Positions 1 to 5,701 of a stretch of 8,716 bases of DNA are shown here, one piece after another. Location: the NCBI GenBank assembly GCA_900555195.1, contig USKC01000118.1, positions 1-8,716 of the forward strand. Direction: 5' to 3'. The notes under the pieces were generated by a model, which worked only from the letters and a program-made list of their open reading frames with translations, had not been told where the DNA came from and searched no databases. Within the stretch, counting starts at the first letter, position 1; the number at the start of each line of letters is the position of its first letter. Position numbers and translations under genes: made by a program. Source of the DNA: an uncultured Lachnospiraceae bacterium (GTDB taxonomy: Bacteria > Bacillota > Clostridia > Lachnospirales > Lachnospiraceae).

Positions 1-670
1 ACAGGGGCAAGGGCCGGATAAAGAAGATCAGCAGATAGACAGCCAGGGTGACGGTCTGCCCGATGCCGGTTGCCAGTGCGGCTCCCCGGATTCCCATTTC
101 AGGGAAAGGGCCTAACCCGAAGATCATCACAGGATCCAGGAGAATGTTGGTGATACATCCTGCCAGCATGCTGAACATGGACACTGCCATCCTGCCCACG
201 GATTGAAAGATCTTTTCAAAAGACAATCCAAAGGCGATGATGACCGAGAAACAAAACGCAATGTTGGAGTAGGCGATACCCAGCTTAATGACGGAATCAT
301 CCTGCGTAAACATACGCAAAAAAGCGGGCATGATCGCGATGCAGCCGATGGTCAGAAGCACTCCGTGGATTGCACTCAGGATCATGCCGGTCACCGCGGC
401 CTGATTGGCCCTCACGGTATTGCCGGCACCCAGATGCAGGGCGATCACAGCATTGATACCGATGGCAAAGCCAATGGTGACGGCATTGACTAGATTCTGT
501 ACCGGATAGACCAAGGACAGAGCGGTCAGCGCATCCTCGCCGATCTGCGCCACGAAAAAACTGTCCACAATATTATAAAGGGAGTTAACCATCATGGAGA
601 GCACCATGGGAAAGGACATGGACAGCATCAACTGAAGCACCGGCTTTTCTTTCATGAATGTTTGTTGCAT
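1..670 (-). CDS. MATE-family multidrug efflux transporter, N-terminal part (C-terminus beyond left edge)
   Basis: Integral membrane cation-coupled drug/metabolite exporter of the MATE (NorM/DinF-like) family. The minus strand reads without interruption from ATG at 670 to the window edge: 223 codons, about half the usual ~450 residues and 12 TM helices. The protein starts MQQTFMKEKPVLQLMLSMSFP. A typical MATE first helix follows, with NIVDSFFVAQIGEDALTALS near residues 33-52, then GFAIGINAVIALHLGAGNT and LDPVMIFG...GIRGAALATGIGQ. These blocks are characteristic of bacterial MATE proteins. The start is chosen because AAGGCGG (plus-strand 681-687) lies 10 nt upstream; Met6 is a less likely alternative. 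It is transcribed alone from the promoter at 845-873, after a leader with a possible attenuator. The substrate cannot be read from the sequence. The family call is confident. Confidence 0.93.
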   Translation of the reverse strand, partial: MQQTFMKEKPVLQLMLSMSFPMVLSMMVNSLYNIVDSFFVAQIGEDALTALSLVYPVQNLVNAVTIGFAIGINAVIALHLGAGNTVRANQAAVTGMILSAIHGVLLTIGCIAIMPAFLRMFTQDDSVIKLGIAYSNIAFCFSVIIAFGLSFEKIFQSVGRMAVSMFSMLAGCITNILLDPVMIFGLGPFPEMGIRGAALATGIGQTVTLAVYLLIFFIRPLPL

Positions 671-757
671 AGGTATGAATCCGCCTTTCTGAATGATAGA
701 TCACGGGAACCTGCCCCGCATGTAGATCGAAAATCTGAATACCCCGTATTTTGGCAT

Positions 758-789
758 AAAAAAACACAATTACGCATCGGTAATTGTGT
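758..789 (-). terminator. Intrinsic terminator-like hairpin inside the MATE leader (candidate attenuator)
   Basis: On the minus strand a perfect 10-bp inverted repeat (ACACAATTAC / GTAATTGTGT, plus-strand arms 764-773 and 780-789) with a 6-nt loop is followed at once by a run of T (plus-strand A 758-763). This is the form of a Rho-independent terminator, though the stem is AT-rich and so not very strong. It lies between the MATE promoter and the MATE start codon, so it would act on the MATE message itself rather than end another gene. That position suggests attenuation. No known riboswitch class was recognised in the roughly 50 nt before it. Confidence 0.55.
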
Positions 790-844
790 GGCGAAAAGTG
801 GAAAACTCCAGAAAAATCCACAGCCCTACGGGTTTTAGAGCCTC

Positions 845-873
845 ATTATAGCATTGACCATGGACTCTGTCAA
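845..873 (-). promoter_or_regulatory. Consensus sigma-A promoter for the MATE gene
   Basis: On the minus strand TTGACA (plus 868-873) and TATAAT (plus 845-850) are separated by exactly 17 nt, a perfect match to the housekeeping promoter consensus. Transcription would begin near position 838 and leave a leader of about 165 nt before the MATE start codon at 670. An inverted repeat ATTGAC-N10-GTCAAT (853-874) overlaps the -35 box and spacer and could be a repressor site. Confidence 0.85.
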
Positions 874-898
874 TTATTCGGCTCGTACCTTTTTGTAA

Positions 899-942
899 TC
901 AAAATCCCGCCGGCAGCACTCCTGCTGCAGACGGGATTTTGA
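899..942. terminator. Long bidirectional hairpin, terminator-like, with no adjacent gene to end
   Basis: A perfect 11-bp inverted repeat TCAAAATCCCG / CGGGATTTTGA (899-909 and 932-942) encloses a second 6-bp stem GCAGCA / TGCTGC (913-918 and 923-928) with loop CTCC. The A-rich left and T-rich right edges give a terminator-like shape on both strands (TTTTGATT follows the stem either way). It lies just upstream of the MATE promoter and could shield it from read-through. No gene now ends into it from either side. Confidence 0.55.
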
Positions 943-982
943 TTTAGGGGGGATTTATAATCATCAAAGGAGGGGGTTTTTG

Positions 983-1141
983 ATGATAATACCATTATGC
1001 CCGCTTGTGTTCGCTTTATACAATGAAATAAAAAGTTTTCATGAATTTTGCTCCAAGTACCGCCTGCGCTGGTCTTTTCCCGAGGAATATCCAGGCCGCG
1101 CGGAGGGAAGAAGGTGCAGGACGATATGGAAACAGGATTGA
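983..1141 (+). CDS. Small hypothetical ORF (52 aa) with strong ribosome binding site
   Basis: ATG at 983 follows a strong Shine-Dalgarno run (AAGGAGGGGG, 968-976) with about 6 nt spacing, and the frame stays open for 52 codons to TGA at 1139-1141. The product begins MIIPLCPLVFALYNEIKSF and ends in a basic, Arg-rich tail. It resembles no family I know and has no clear TM segment or zinc motif. The SD lies in the loop of an inverted repeat ATCATCAAA / TTTGATGAT (960-968 and 979-987) whose right arm contains the start codon, so translation could be gated by the hairpin. The promoter at 1138-1166 lies downstream and would not serve it. It may be a real small protein, or the start of a decayed gene. 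Confidence 0.25.
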   Translation: MIIPLCPLVFALYNEIKSFHEFCSKYRLRWSFPEEYPGRAEGRRCRTIWKQD

Positions 1142-1166
1142 AGAGTCGGGCGGAAGCAACTATAAT
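1138..1166 (+). promoter_or_regulatory. Sigma-A-type promoter upstream of the membrane-protein gene
   Basis: TTGAAG (1138-1143) and TATAAT (1161-1166) are 17 nt apart. Predicted transcription starts near 1173, giving a leader of roughly 195 nt before the ATG at 1367. It is the best plus-strand promoter seen before the two-gene unit at 1367-4465. A weaker TATAAG at 1342-1347 lacks a matching -35 box. Confidence 0.55.
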
Positions 1167-1366
1167 TGAATGGAAAGAGCAAGGTTCCGAATTACCGTTA
1201 TCGCCCACAGCACGGATTTGAAAGCGGGCGGACAGCCTGCGCCTGCCGCTGGCTGGAACATGTCAGAAGAAAGTATTTCCTTGTGTCCGGAAGCAGGGAG
1301 ACGGCCCGGAGGCTGTGAGAACGGTATGGATAGTCGACAGATATAAGTAAATGCGAGGAAAATTTT

Positions 1367-3052
1367 ATGGAATCAAAAGAAGGTTCTAAAAAGCGTTTTT
1401 ATCTCAAATGGCCATGGAATGTGGTGGTCTACATCGTTTTGGCGGTGGTTCTGCGCATCTTTTCCATCCCGTTTATTCTCCTCATTATGTGGTGGAACAA
1501 AAAACAGCAGCCGGATGGGCCGGAGGAGGGATACTGCCTCCAACGGACCCGGAGGCAGCTGACCGGTTTGATTCCGGCGGCAGCGTTTGGCGCAGGCGGC
1601 GTCCTGGCGTTGTTGTTTTTCTACCTGGGGCAAATATCTCCGGAAGAGGCGGAACGGATGGAAGACCAGATGCGCATCTTCTATTATCTGTGTCCGTTCT
1701 TGGGGGCAGGAGCGCTTTTAATCGGGATTATCCTGGCCTACCTGAGCCTGCGGGATGCGCTGCAGCCGGAAAAAAGCGCTCTGGCCCGGTCCATTCGCAG
1801 ACAGCTTCCCTATCCGGACGAAGCGCCTCCGGTGGAGAAGCTCTTCGCCATGGTGGATCAGGATTTGCGGGAGAACGGTCAGTGGTGCGGCAAGATGGGG
1901 ATTGGAAAGGAGTGGGTGCTGGGGGATGAAGTCTCCTGCGTCCCCCGCATTCGGGGTGTGTTTGGCCGGGTGAAACGGAACACCTCTACCGCTGGCAATC
2001 GCACCCGCGTCACCTATCTCTATGAGGTCTGGATTTTCGACGACCGCCAGCAGTGGCAGGTCACCTCACTGCGGTCTAAGCAGGAGCTGGACGATGCCCT
2101 GGACTGTCTGCGCCAGCGGGCAGGCGCAGCGGTATTCGGGGACTATGGCTCTGAAGCGTACAAGGAACTGGTGGACGCCAAGGAAGAGATGCAGAGATAT
2201 GTCCAGGAGCGGGCTTACAGACAGAGAAAGGCCCGGCAGGAGGAGCAGGAGCGTCAGGAGCAGGAGAGGCAGGCTCAAAACCAGGTGCTCACGATGCCGG
2301 ATGGCTCAGTGACATCACGCATTACTTGGGACGTCATCCGCCAGCTGCTTCTTCGGCCCGGTCAGACGGGGCAGCCCAGTCCCTTCCAGCTGGTGCCGGG
2401 CATTCCTTTCCAGGGCCAGGGACATACCTTCAGCCGTCTGGCCTGTATTCCGGGCAGTGCACAAGAGCTTACCCGCATTCTGCTGGAGGAATACTCCGGT
2501 AGGCCCGGGGTACCCGGGCAGTATGCTTGGATCCGGGATGTCGCTATGGGAGAAGCAGAAGAAGTACTGCAAGGCTGGCTGCGTGGGGAGATTCCCCATC
2601 TTGAAAACTGGACGCATATGGAACGGGCCGGCCGCACCTGGCAGCAGAGTTCGGAACGATGCGGCGATGAAATATCTCCTATTCCGCCCCAGCCCCATCC
2701 GGACTGGCCCTGGCGTCTGACTGTGGGCGGATATGCGGGCAGCATGCCCGATCCCAGTTGGAAGGATATTGAGGAGGAACTGCGGGAGCTTGGCCAGGAG
2801 GCAGACAGTTTCCTGATTTTGGAGCAAAGGGATCCGCAGGATCCGGAGACCTGCTGGTTTATTCAGTGTGCCGTGGTCAGTCAGGGGACGGCACAGGATA
2901 AATATGCGGTGGAGATCGGCTTCTCTGTTCCAGACGGCCCCAGACTGTGGGAGCGGATGGTACCCGATGTGCAAAATGCCATCGAGTATTTCTCCGATGT
3001 CTATCATTGCAGGAGCGTGGATGCTTCCGGGTTTCAAAAGATTGTGCTTTGA
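1367..3052 (+). CDS. Unrecognised membrane protein: N-terminal TM segments, central coiled coil, C-terminal soluble domain
   Basis: A 561-residue protein of unknown function. The start is supported by GAGGAAA (1355-1361) just upstream of ATG at 1367. Hydrophobic segments lie near residues 18-43, 67-88 and 105-127, so it is probably a three-pass membrane protein. A soluble part follows (about 135-255). Residues about 264-305 are a highly charged Glu/Gln/Arg-rich helix (repeats such as RQEEQERQEQERQ) that should form a coiled coil. A Pro/Gly-rich linker leads to a C-terminal domain (about 385-561) rich in Trp and acidic residues, with a stretch DPSWKDIEEELRELG at 462-476 followed by alternating beta-like strands. 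That last part resembles small immunity-type or adaptor folds in general pattern only. There are no catalytic motifs, LPXTG or signal peptidase site. It is followed by a Sel1-repeat gene on the same strand, so the two may act in one membrane-associated complex. The coding call is firm; the function is unknown. Confidence 0.85.
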   Translation: MESKEGSKKRFYLKWPWNVVVYIVLAVVLRIFSIPFILLIMWWNKKQQPDGPEEGYCLQRTRRQLTGLIPAAAFGAGGVLALLFFYLGQISPEEAERMEDQMRIFYYLCPFLGAGALLIGIILAYLSLRDALQPEKSALARSIRRQLPYPDEAPPVEKLFAMVDQDLRENGQWCGKMGIGKEWVLGDEVSCVPRIRGVFGRVKRNTSTAGNRTRVTYLYEVWIFDDRQQWQVTSLRSKQELDDALDCLRQRAGAAVFGDYGSEAYKELVDAKEEMQRYVQERAYRQRKARQEEQERQEQERQAQNQVLTMPDGSVTSRITWDVIRQLLLRPGQTGQPSPFQLVPGIPFQGQGHTFSRLACIPGSAQELTRILLEEYSGRPGVPGQYAWIRDVAMGEAEEVLQGWLRGEIPHLENWTHMERAGRTWQQSSERCGDEISPIPPQPHPDWPWRLTVGGYAGSMPDPSWKDIEEELRELGQEADSFLILEQRDPQDPETCWFIQCAVVSQGTAQDKYAVEIGFSVPDGPRLWERMVPDVQNAIEYFSDVYHCRSVDASGFQKIVL

Positions 3053-3211
3053 GGAAAGGGCGTCTCGTCAGGCGGGCCAGGTATGTCAATGGGCAGGGCC
3101 TATTTTGGCCGCCGGAAGAACGGGATGGAACCTTTGGCGGGCACTGCCCAATTTTTGGAGCAAGTTTTCAACCGATATGAAAATTTAGAGATAGAACAGG
3201 AGGGCGTGTTT

Positions 3212-4465
3212 ATGGGATATTTTTTCAGCGAGCCGGTGGAAAGGGCTTTGAAGTACATCTACTATGAAATGGGTTCCGGACGGGGGCAAGAGGGCTTTCG
3301 CTTGCTGGAACAGGCGGCGGAGGAGGGGGATGCCGATGCCTGCTGCCTGCTGGCCAGATGCCTGTACGGCCCGGAGTATACTTGGCCTGGCCATCATTTC
3401 CCCATCGACGAGCGGCGGGGAGATGAACTTGTGCGCCGGTCGGTGCTGGGCGGCAGCGCCATCGGGGTGCTGATATCCATGCGGTGCGGGGTGATGGACG
3501 GCAGCCTGAAACAGAGTATGCCTTTTGGAAGCCTCCAGGAAGCTTTCGATGTGGTGCTGGATAAGGCGGAGCGCGGGGAACCCTTCTGTCAGATGCTCAT
3601 TGGCAACGTGTACTTCTGGGGGGATTTCCTGGACATCCAAAATAAGAGCCAGGCGGACTTTGACGGCGATGATGCGTTTCAGAGCTTTCTGCAGGAGAAT
3701 GTTGCCAAGTGTGAGGATTGGCTGTGGAAGGCCTTCCGGGGCGGCATCTCCACCGGAGGAGGCAATCTGGCCGCCTTCTATCGTGATGGAAAGCAGGGGC
3801 TGCTCCTTCCGCGTCCGGAAATGGAGCGGGAGGTGGATCGCTATGGGGCCGAAAAAGGGTATCCGGATTTTCTGTGCTACTACGCGGATGATCTTTACAT
3901 GGAAGGACAAAAGGCCGAAGCCTTTGAACTCTACCGGAAGTCAGCACAGATGGGAGAACCCCGGTCATTCTTTCGGGCGGGCTATTCCTATGAACTCGGG
4001 GAGGGCGTAGAACAGGATTACCAGCGGGCTGCCGATTACTATCAGCGGGCATTGGATGCCCCTATCTACGGTAAGGTGGGCTCTGCCAATCGATTAGGCT
4101 CTCTCTATTACGAAGGTCAGGGCGTGCCGCAGGACTATGCCAAGGCTTATCAGCTGTTAAAGTGGGCCTATGATCAGAATCCTTCCAATAATTGGGGCGC
4201 TTACTATCTCGGCGCCTGCTATACCTATGGCCGCGGCACGCAGCAGGATTATGTGCTTGCCCGCAAATTTTTGGAGATGGTGGACTGGAACAGCAGAACG
4301 GCATCTTATCTTCTGGGCTATCTCTACGCCCGGGGCCTGGGCGGCCCGGAGGACATTGCAAAAGGCGTGGAATATCTTCAGAAGGCCGGTGATTATGCGG
4401 AAGCCAAGGAGGAATTGAAACACTATAAAAAGACCCTCTTCGGCGGGAAATGGGTTCGCCGGTGA
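3212..4465 (+). CDS. Sel1-repeat (TPR-like) protein
   Basis: A 417-residue solenoid protein. Clear Sel1-like repeats, each a helix pair with the A-x-x-x-L-G-x-x-Y-x-x-G-x-G-V-x-x-D-Y pattern, occur near residues 249-283, 290-324, 328-360 and 363-393. Examples are AGYSYELGEGVEQDYQRA, LGSLYYEGQGVPQDYAKA and LGACYTYGRGTQQDY. More degenerate copies lie near 27-52 and 121-190. Such repeats are protein-interaction scaffolds, not enzymes. No signal peptide or TM segment is seen, so it is likely cytoplasmic. The start is set at 3212 because AGGAGGG (3198-3204) lies 7 nt upstream; the frame is open back to an ATG at 3083, which has only a poor ribosome site and would add 43 residues. It follows the three-TM coiled-coil gene by 159 nt with no terminator between, so co-transcription is likely. 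No tight terminator was found after it. Confidence 0.88.
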   Translation: MGYFFSEPVERALKYIYYEMGSGRGQEGFRLLEQAAEEGDADACCLLARCLYGPEYTWPGHHFPIDERRGDELVRRSVLGGSAIGVLISMRCGVMDGSLKQSMPFGSLQEAFDVVLDKAERGEPFCQMLIGNVYFWGDFLDIQNKSQADFDGDDAFQSFLQENVAKCEDWLWKAFRGGISTGGGNLAAFYRDGKQGLLLPRPEMEREVDRYGAEKGYPDFLCYYADDLYMEGQKAEAFELYRKSAQMGEPRSFFRAGYSYELGEGVEQDYQRAADYYQRALDAPIYGKVGSANRLGSLYYEGQGVPQDYAKAYQLLKWAYDQNPSNNWGAYYLGACYTYGRGTQQDYVLARKFLEMVDWNSRTASYLLGYLYARGLGGPEDIAKGVEYLQKAGDYAEAKEELKHYKKTLFGGKWVRR

Positions 4466-4530
4466 ACGGAAATAAACAGGTTTCTTGTCCCGAGCAGGCT
4501 TTAGCATATTTTTCTGCTGCCCATCGTGAG

Positions 4531-4590
4531 GGAAGCGACGCGGCATACGGGGAAGTGACGCGACACACGAGGGCATGACGCGGCCAAAAC
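4531..4590. repeat. Three tandem imperfect 20-nt direct repeats
   Basis: Three copies at 4531-4550, 4551-4570 and 4571-4590 keep exact 20-nt phase. Each carries GACGCG at the same place (4537, 4557, 4577). Copies 1 and 2 match at 16 of 20 positions; copy 3 is more diverged outside the core. The array ends 12 nt before the -35 box of the promoter at 4603-4631, and its two-helical-turn spacing would place the cores on about the same DNA face. It may be an array of activator or repressor sites. The binding protein is unknown. Confidence 0.5.
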
Positions 4591-4602
4591 ATATGGACTT
4601 TA

Positions 4603-4631
4603 TTGCTTTTTTGTTATATACTTACTATATT
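4603..4631 (+). promoter_or_regulatory. Sigma-A-type promoter for the SEC-C / C_GCAxxG / Crp-Fnr genes
   Basis: TTGCTT (4603-4608) and TATATT (4626-4631) are separated by 17 nt in an AT-rich stretch. Transcription would start near 4638. An inverted repeat TTCTGAC-N7-GTCAGAA (4630-4650) covers the predicted start point, a common place for a repressor operator. No further strong promoter was seen before the Crp/Fnr gene, so the three genes to 6373 may share this one. Confidence 0.6.
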
Positions 4632-4650
4632 CTGACCAAATGCGTCAGAA
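4630..4650. promoter_or_regulatory. Inverted repeat over the predicted transcription start (possible operator)
   Basis: The sequence TTCTGAC, seven intervening bases, then GTCAGAA forms a perfect 7-bp inverted repeat. It begins at the end of the -10 box and covers the predicted +1. It could be an operator for a dimeric repressor or a small hairpin at the 5' end of the message. No regulator is assigned. Confidence 0.35.
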
Positions 4651-4692
4651 AGGATACGGTAGAACCGGAAACTGATGAATGAGGTGATTACA

Positions 4693-5195
4693 ATGGCATT
4701 ATTGGAACAGTGGAGGGCGATGGCTTACTCTGAGAAAGCGAACAAAGGCGATCTGCAGAGGCTTTGGACGTCCTATTTTGAGAAAGAAAAGGAGATTTAC
4801 GCGCAGCTTCTGAAAAACCCGGACGAAGTGGTAAAGGGAACCGTGAAGGAGCTCGCTGATAAATATGGCGTTGATATTATGACCATGACCGGCTTTCTGG
4901 ATGGAATCGACGAGAGCCTTGTGGAGGCGAATCCGATTGAAGAGATGGAAGAGGATACGGAAGTCAATCTTGGATTTGATAAGGAACGCCTGTATAAGAA
5001 TATGGTAGCTGCAGGCGCGGACTGTATGAGCTGGAAGAGTGGAACGATATCTTTGACGAAGAGAAGCAGAAGGAACTGTATAAAGAGCAGAAATCTTCCA
5101 CCACGATCGTGAAAGAGAAGAAAATTTACCCCAATGATCCCTGCCCATGCGGAAGCGGAAAGAAGTATAAGAAATGCTGCGGTAGGAATAAATGA
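4693..5195 (+). pseudogene. SEC-C motif protein interrupted by a frameshift
   Basis: The first frame begins at ATG 4693, preceded by GAGGTG (4680-4685) at 7 nt; an ATG at 4675 in the same frame is less likely. It encodes MALLEQWRAMAYSEKANKGD and continues as a coherent alpha-helical protein to Asp110 (about 5022). After that this frame becomes basic non-family sequence and stops at 5112. The natural continuation is in another frame from about 5022 to TGA 5193-5195: [20 protein letters not shown], then a C-terminal SEC-C zinc motif [13 protein letters not shown] (C-x-C-x8-C-C). As I recall the family, relatives read about GADWLYEL at the junction, so a 4-nt loss (TGGC or GGCT) in GACTGGCTG would explain it. 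The motif resembles the SecA C-terminal zinc-binding tail, but this short family is not SecA and its role is unknown. It is either a real mutation or a sequencing/assembly error. The stop lies 1 nt before the next start codon. Confidence 0.85.
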
Positions 5196-5196
5196 G

Positions 5197-5670
5197 ATGC
5201 GTAAGAGCAGAGTAGAGGATGCAGTTCGGATGTTTGAATCCGGATATGGCTGCGCACAGTCCGTATTTGCAACCTACGCGGATCTGTTTGGCATGGACAG
5301 GCAGACGGCCCTGAAGCTGTCAGGCCCTATGAGCGCCGGGATCGGAAGAATGCGTGAAGTATGCGGTACGGTTTCCGCAATGGCGATGCTTTCCGGCCTG
5401 AAGGAAGGCTTCACGGATCCGGAGGACGAGGAGGGCAAGACGAAGTCTTACGAACTGGTCAGGAAGATGGCGGATGCGTTCCGGAAGGAGCAGGGAACCA
5501 TTATCTGCAGGCAGCTGCTAGGTCTCCCGGAAGGGATGGAGAGAGAAGAGAGCGCCAGGCCGCAGCCGCGCACGCCGGAATATTATGCGAGCAGGCCATG
5601 CAGCGGCGCAGTCCGTACGGCTGCCCGGATCATCGAACGGGAACTGTTGGATGAGGCGGCAGACGAATAG
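5197..5670 (+). CDS. C_GCAxxG_C_C family protein (putative redox-active cysteine protein)
   Basis: A 157-residue protein of the C_GCAxxG_C_C (TIGR01909-type) family, small soluble proteins with spaced conserved cysteines. It shows GYGCAQSVF (Cys19), GIGRMREVCGTVS (Cys56), IICRQLLG (Cys104) and RPCSGAVRTAARII (Cys135), the four expected cysteines in order. Family members are thought to be redox-active or metal-binding; the reaction is not established. The start at ATG 5197 fits the family, is 1 nt past the SEC-C stop, and has AGGA (5184-5187) 9 nt upstream. The frame is open upstream to 5134, but that extension overlaps the SEC-C tail and looks like its shadow. Its neighbours (regulator, thioredoxin, rhodaneses) fit a thiol-redox role. 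The family call is confident. Confidence 0.88.
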   Translation: MRKSRVEDAVRMFESGYGCAQSVFATYADLFGMDRQTALKLSGPMSAGIGRMREVCGTVSAMAMLSGLKEGFTDPEDEEGKTKSYELVRKMADAFRKEQGTIICRQLLGLPEGMEREESARPQPRTPEYYASRPCSGAVRTAARIIERELLDEAADE

Positions 5671-5701
5671 GCATCCTGGGTGAAAAGGGAAAGCTGTTAG
5701 A

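Larger units (their letters stand above)
943..1366. other. Gene-poor stretch between the divergent MATE and membrane-protein genes
   Basis: This stretch holds no long convincing gene. It contains one small ORF with a strong ribosome site (983-1141), a sigma-A-like promoter (1138-1166) and short overlapping ORFs. Two of these are 1126-1221 (31 codons) and 1170-1346 (58 codons); neither has a good ribosome site or a recognisable product. A minus-strand ORF covering 870-1208 runs through the hairpin and the MATE promoter and is not credible. The stretch could hold the remains of a decayed gene, but no family was recognised. Confidence 0.5.

Noticed and set aside
203..493. Plus-strand ORF of 96 codons
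   Set aside because: It lies antisense to the MATE gene, whose minus-strand reading gives clear family motifs; the composition (His/Asp-rich) is a shadow pattern.
585..821. Minus-strand ORF of 78 codons upstream of MATE
   Set aside because: It has no proper ribosome site, reads through the leader hairpin and overlaps the MATE start in another frame.
811..822. DnaA-box-like AAATCCACA and nearby TGTGG sequences
   Set aside because: Only isolated imperfect matches in a promoter leader; no cluster, no AT-rich unwinding element, no dnaA/dnaN gene.
870..1208. Minus-strand ORF of 112 codons
   Set aside because: It runs through the bidirectional hairpin and into the MATE promoter, with no recognisable domain or ribosome site.
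1170..1346. Plus-strand ORF of 58 codons within the leader of the membrane-protein gene
   Set aside because: Its start lies at the predicted transcription start and has no ribosome site; no family resemblance.
2315..3037. Minus-strand ORF of 240 codons
   Set aside because: Antisense shadow of a GC-rich gene whose plus-strand frame is longer, starts with a good ribosome site and has coherent TM and coiled-coil segments.
3185..3910. Minus-strand ORF of 241 codons
   Set aside because: Antisense to the Sel1-repeat gene, which has clear repeats; the product is His/Pro-rich and matches nothing.
4486..4518. Possible terminator after the Sel1 gene (AGCAG ... CTGCT)
   Set aside because: The stem is only 5-6 bp with a long loop and no T-run after it, too weak to call.
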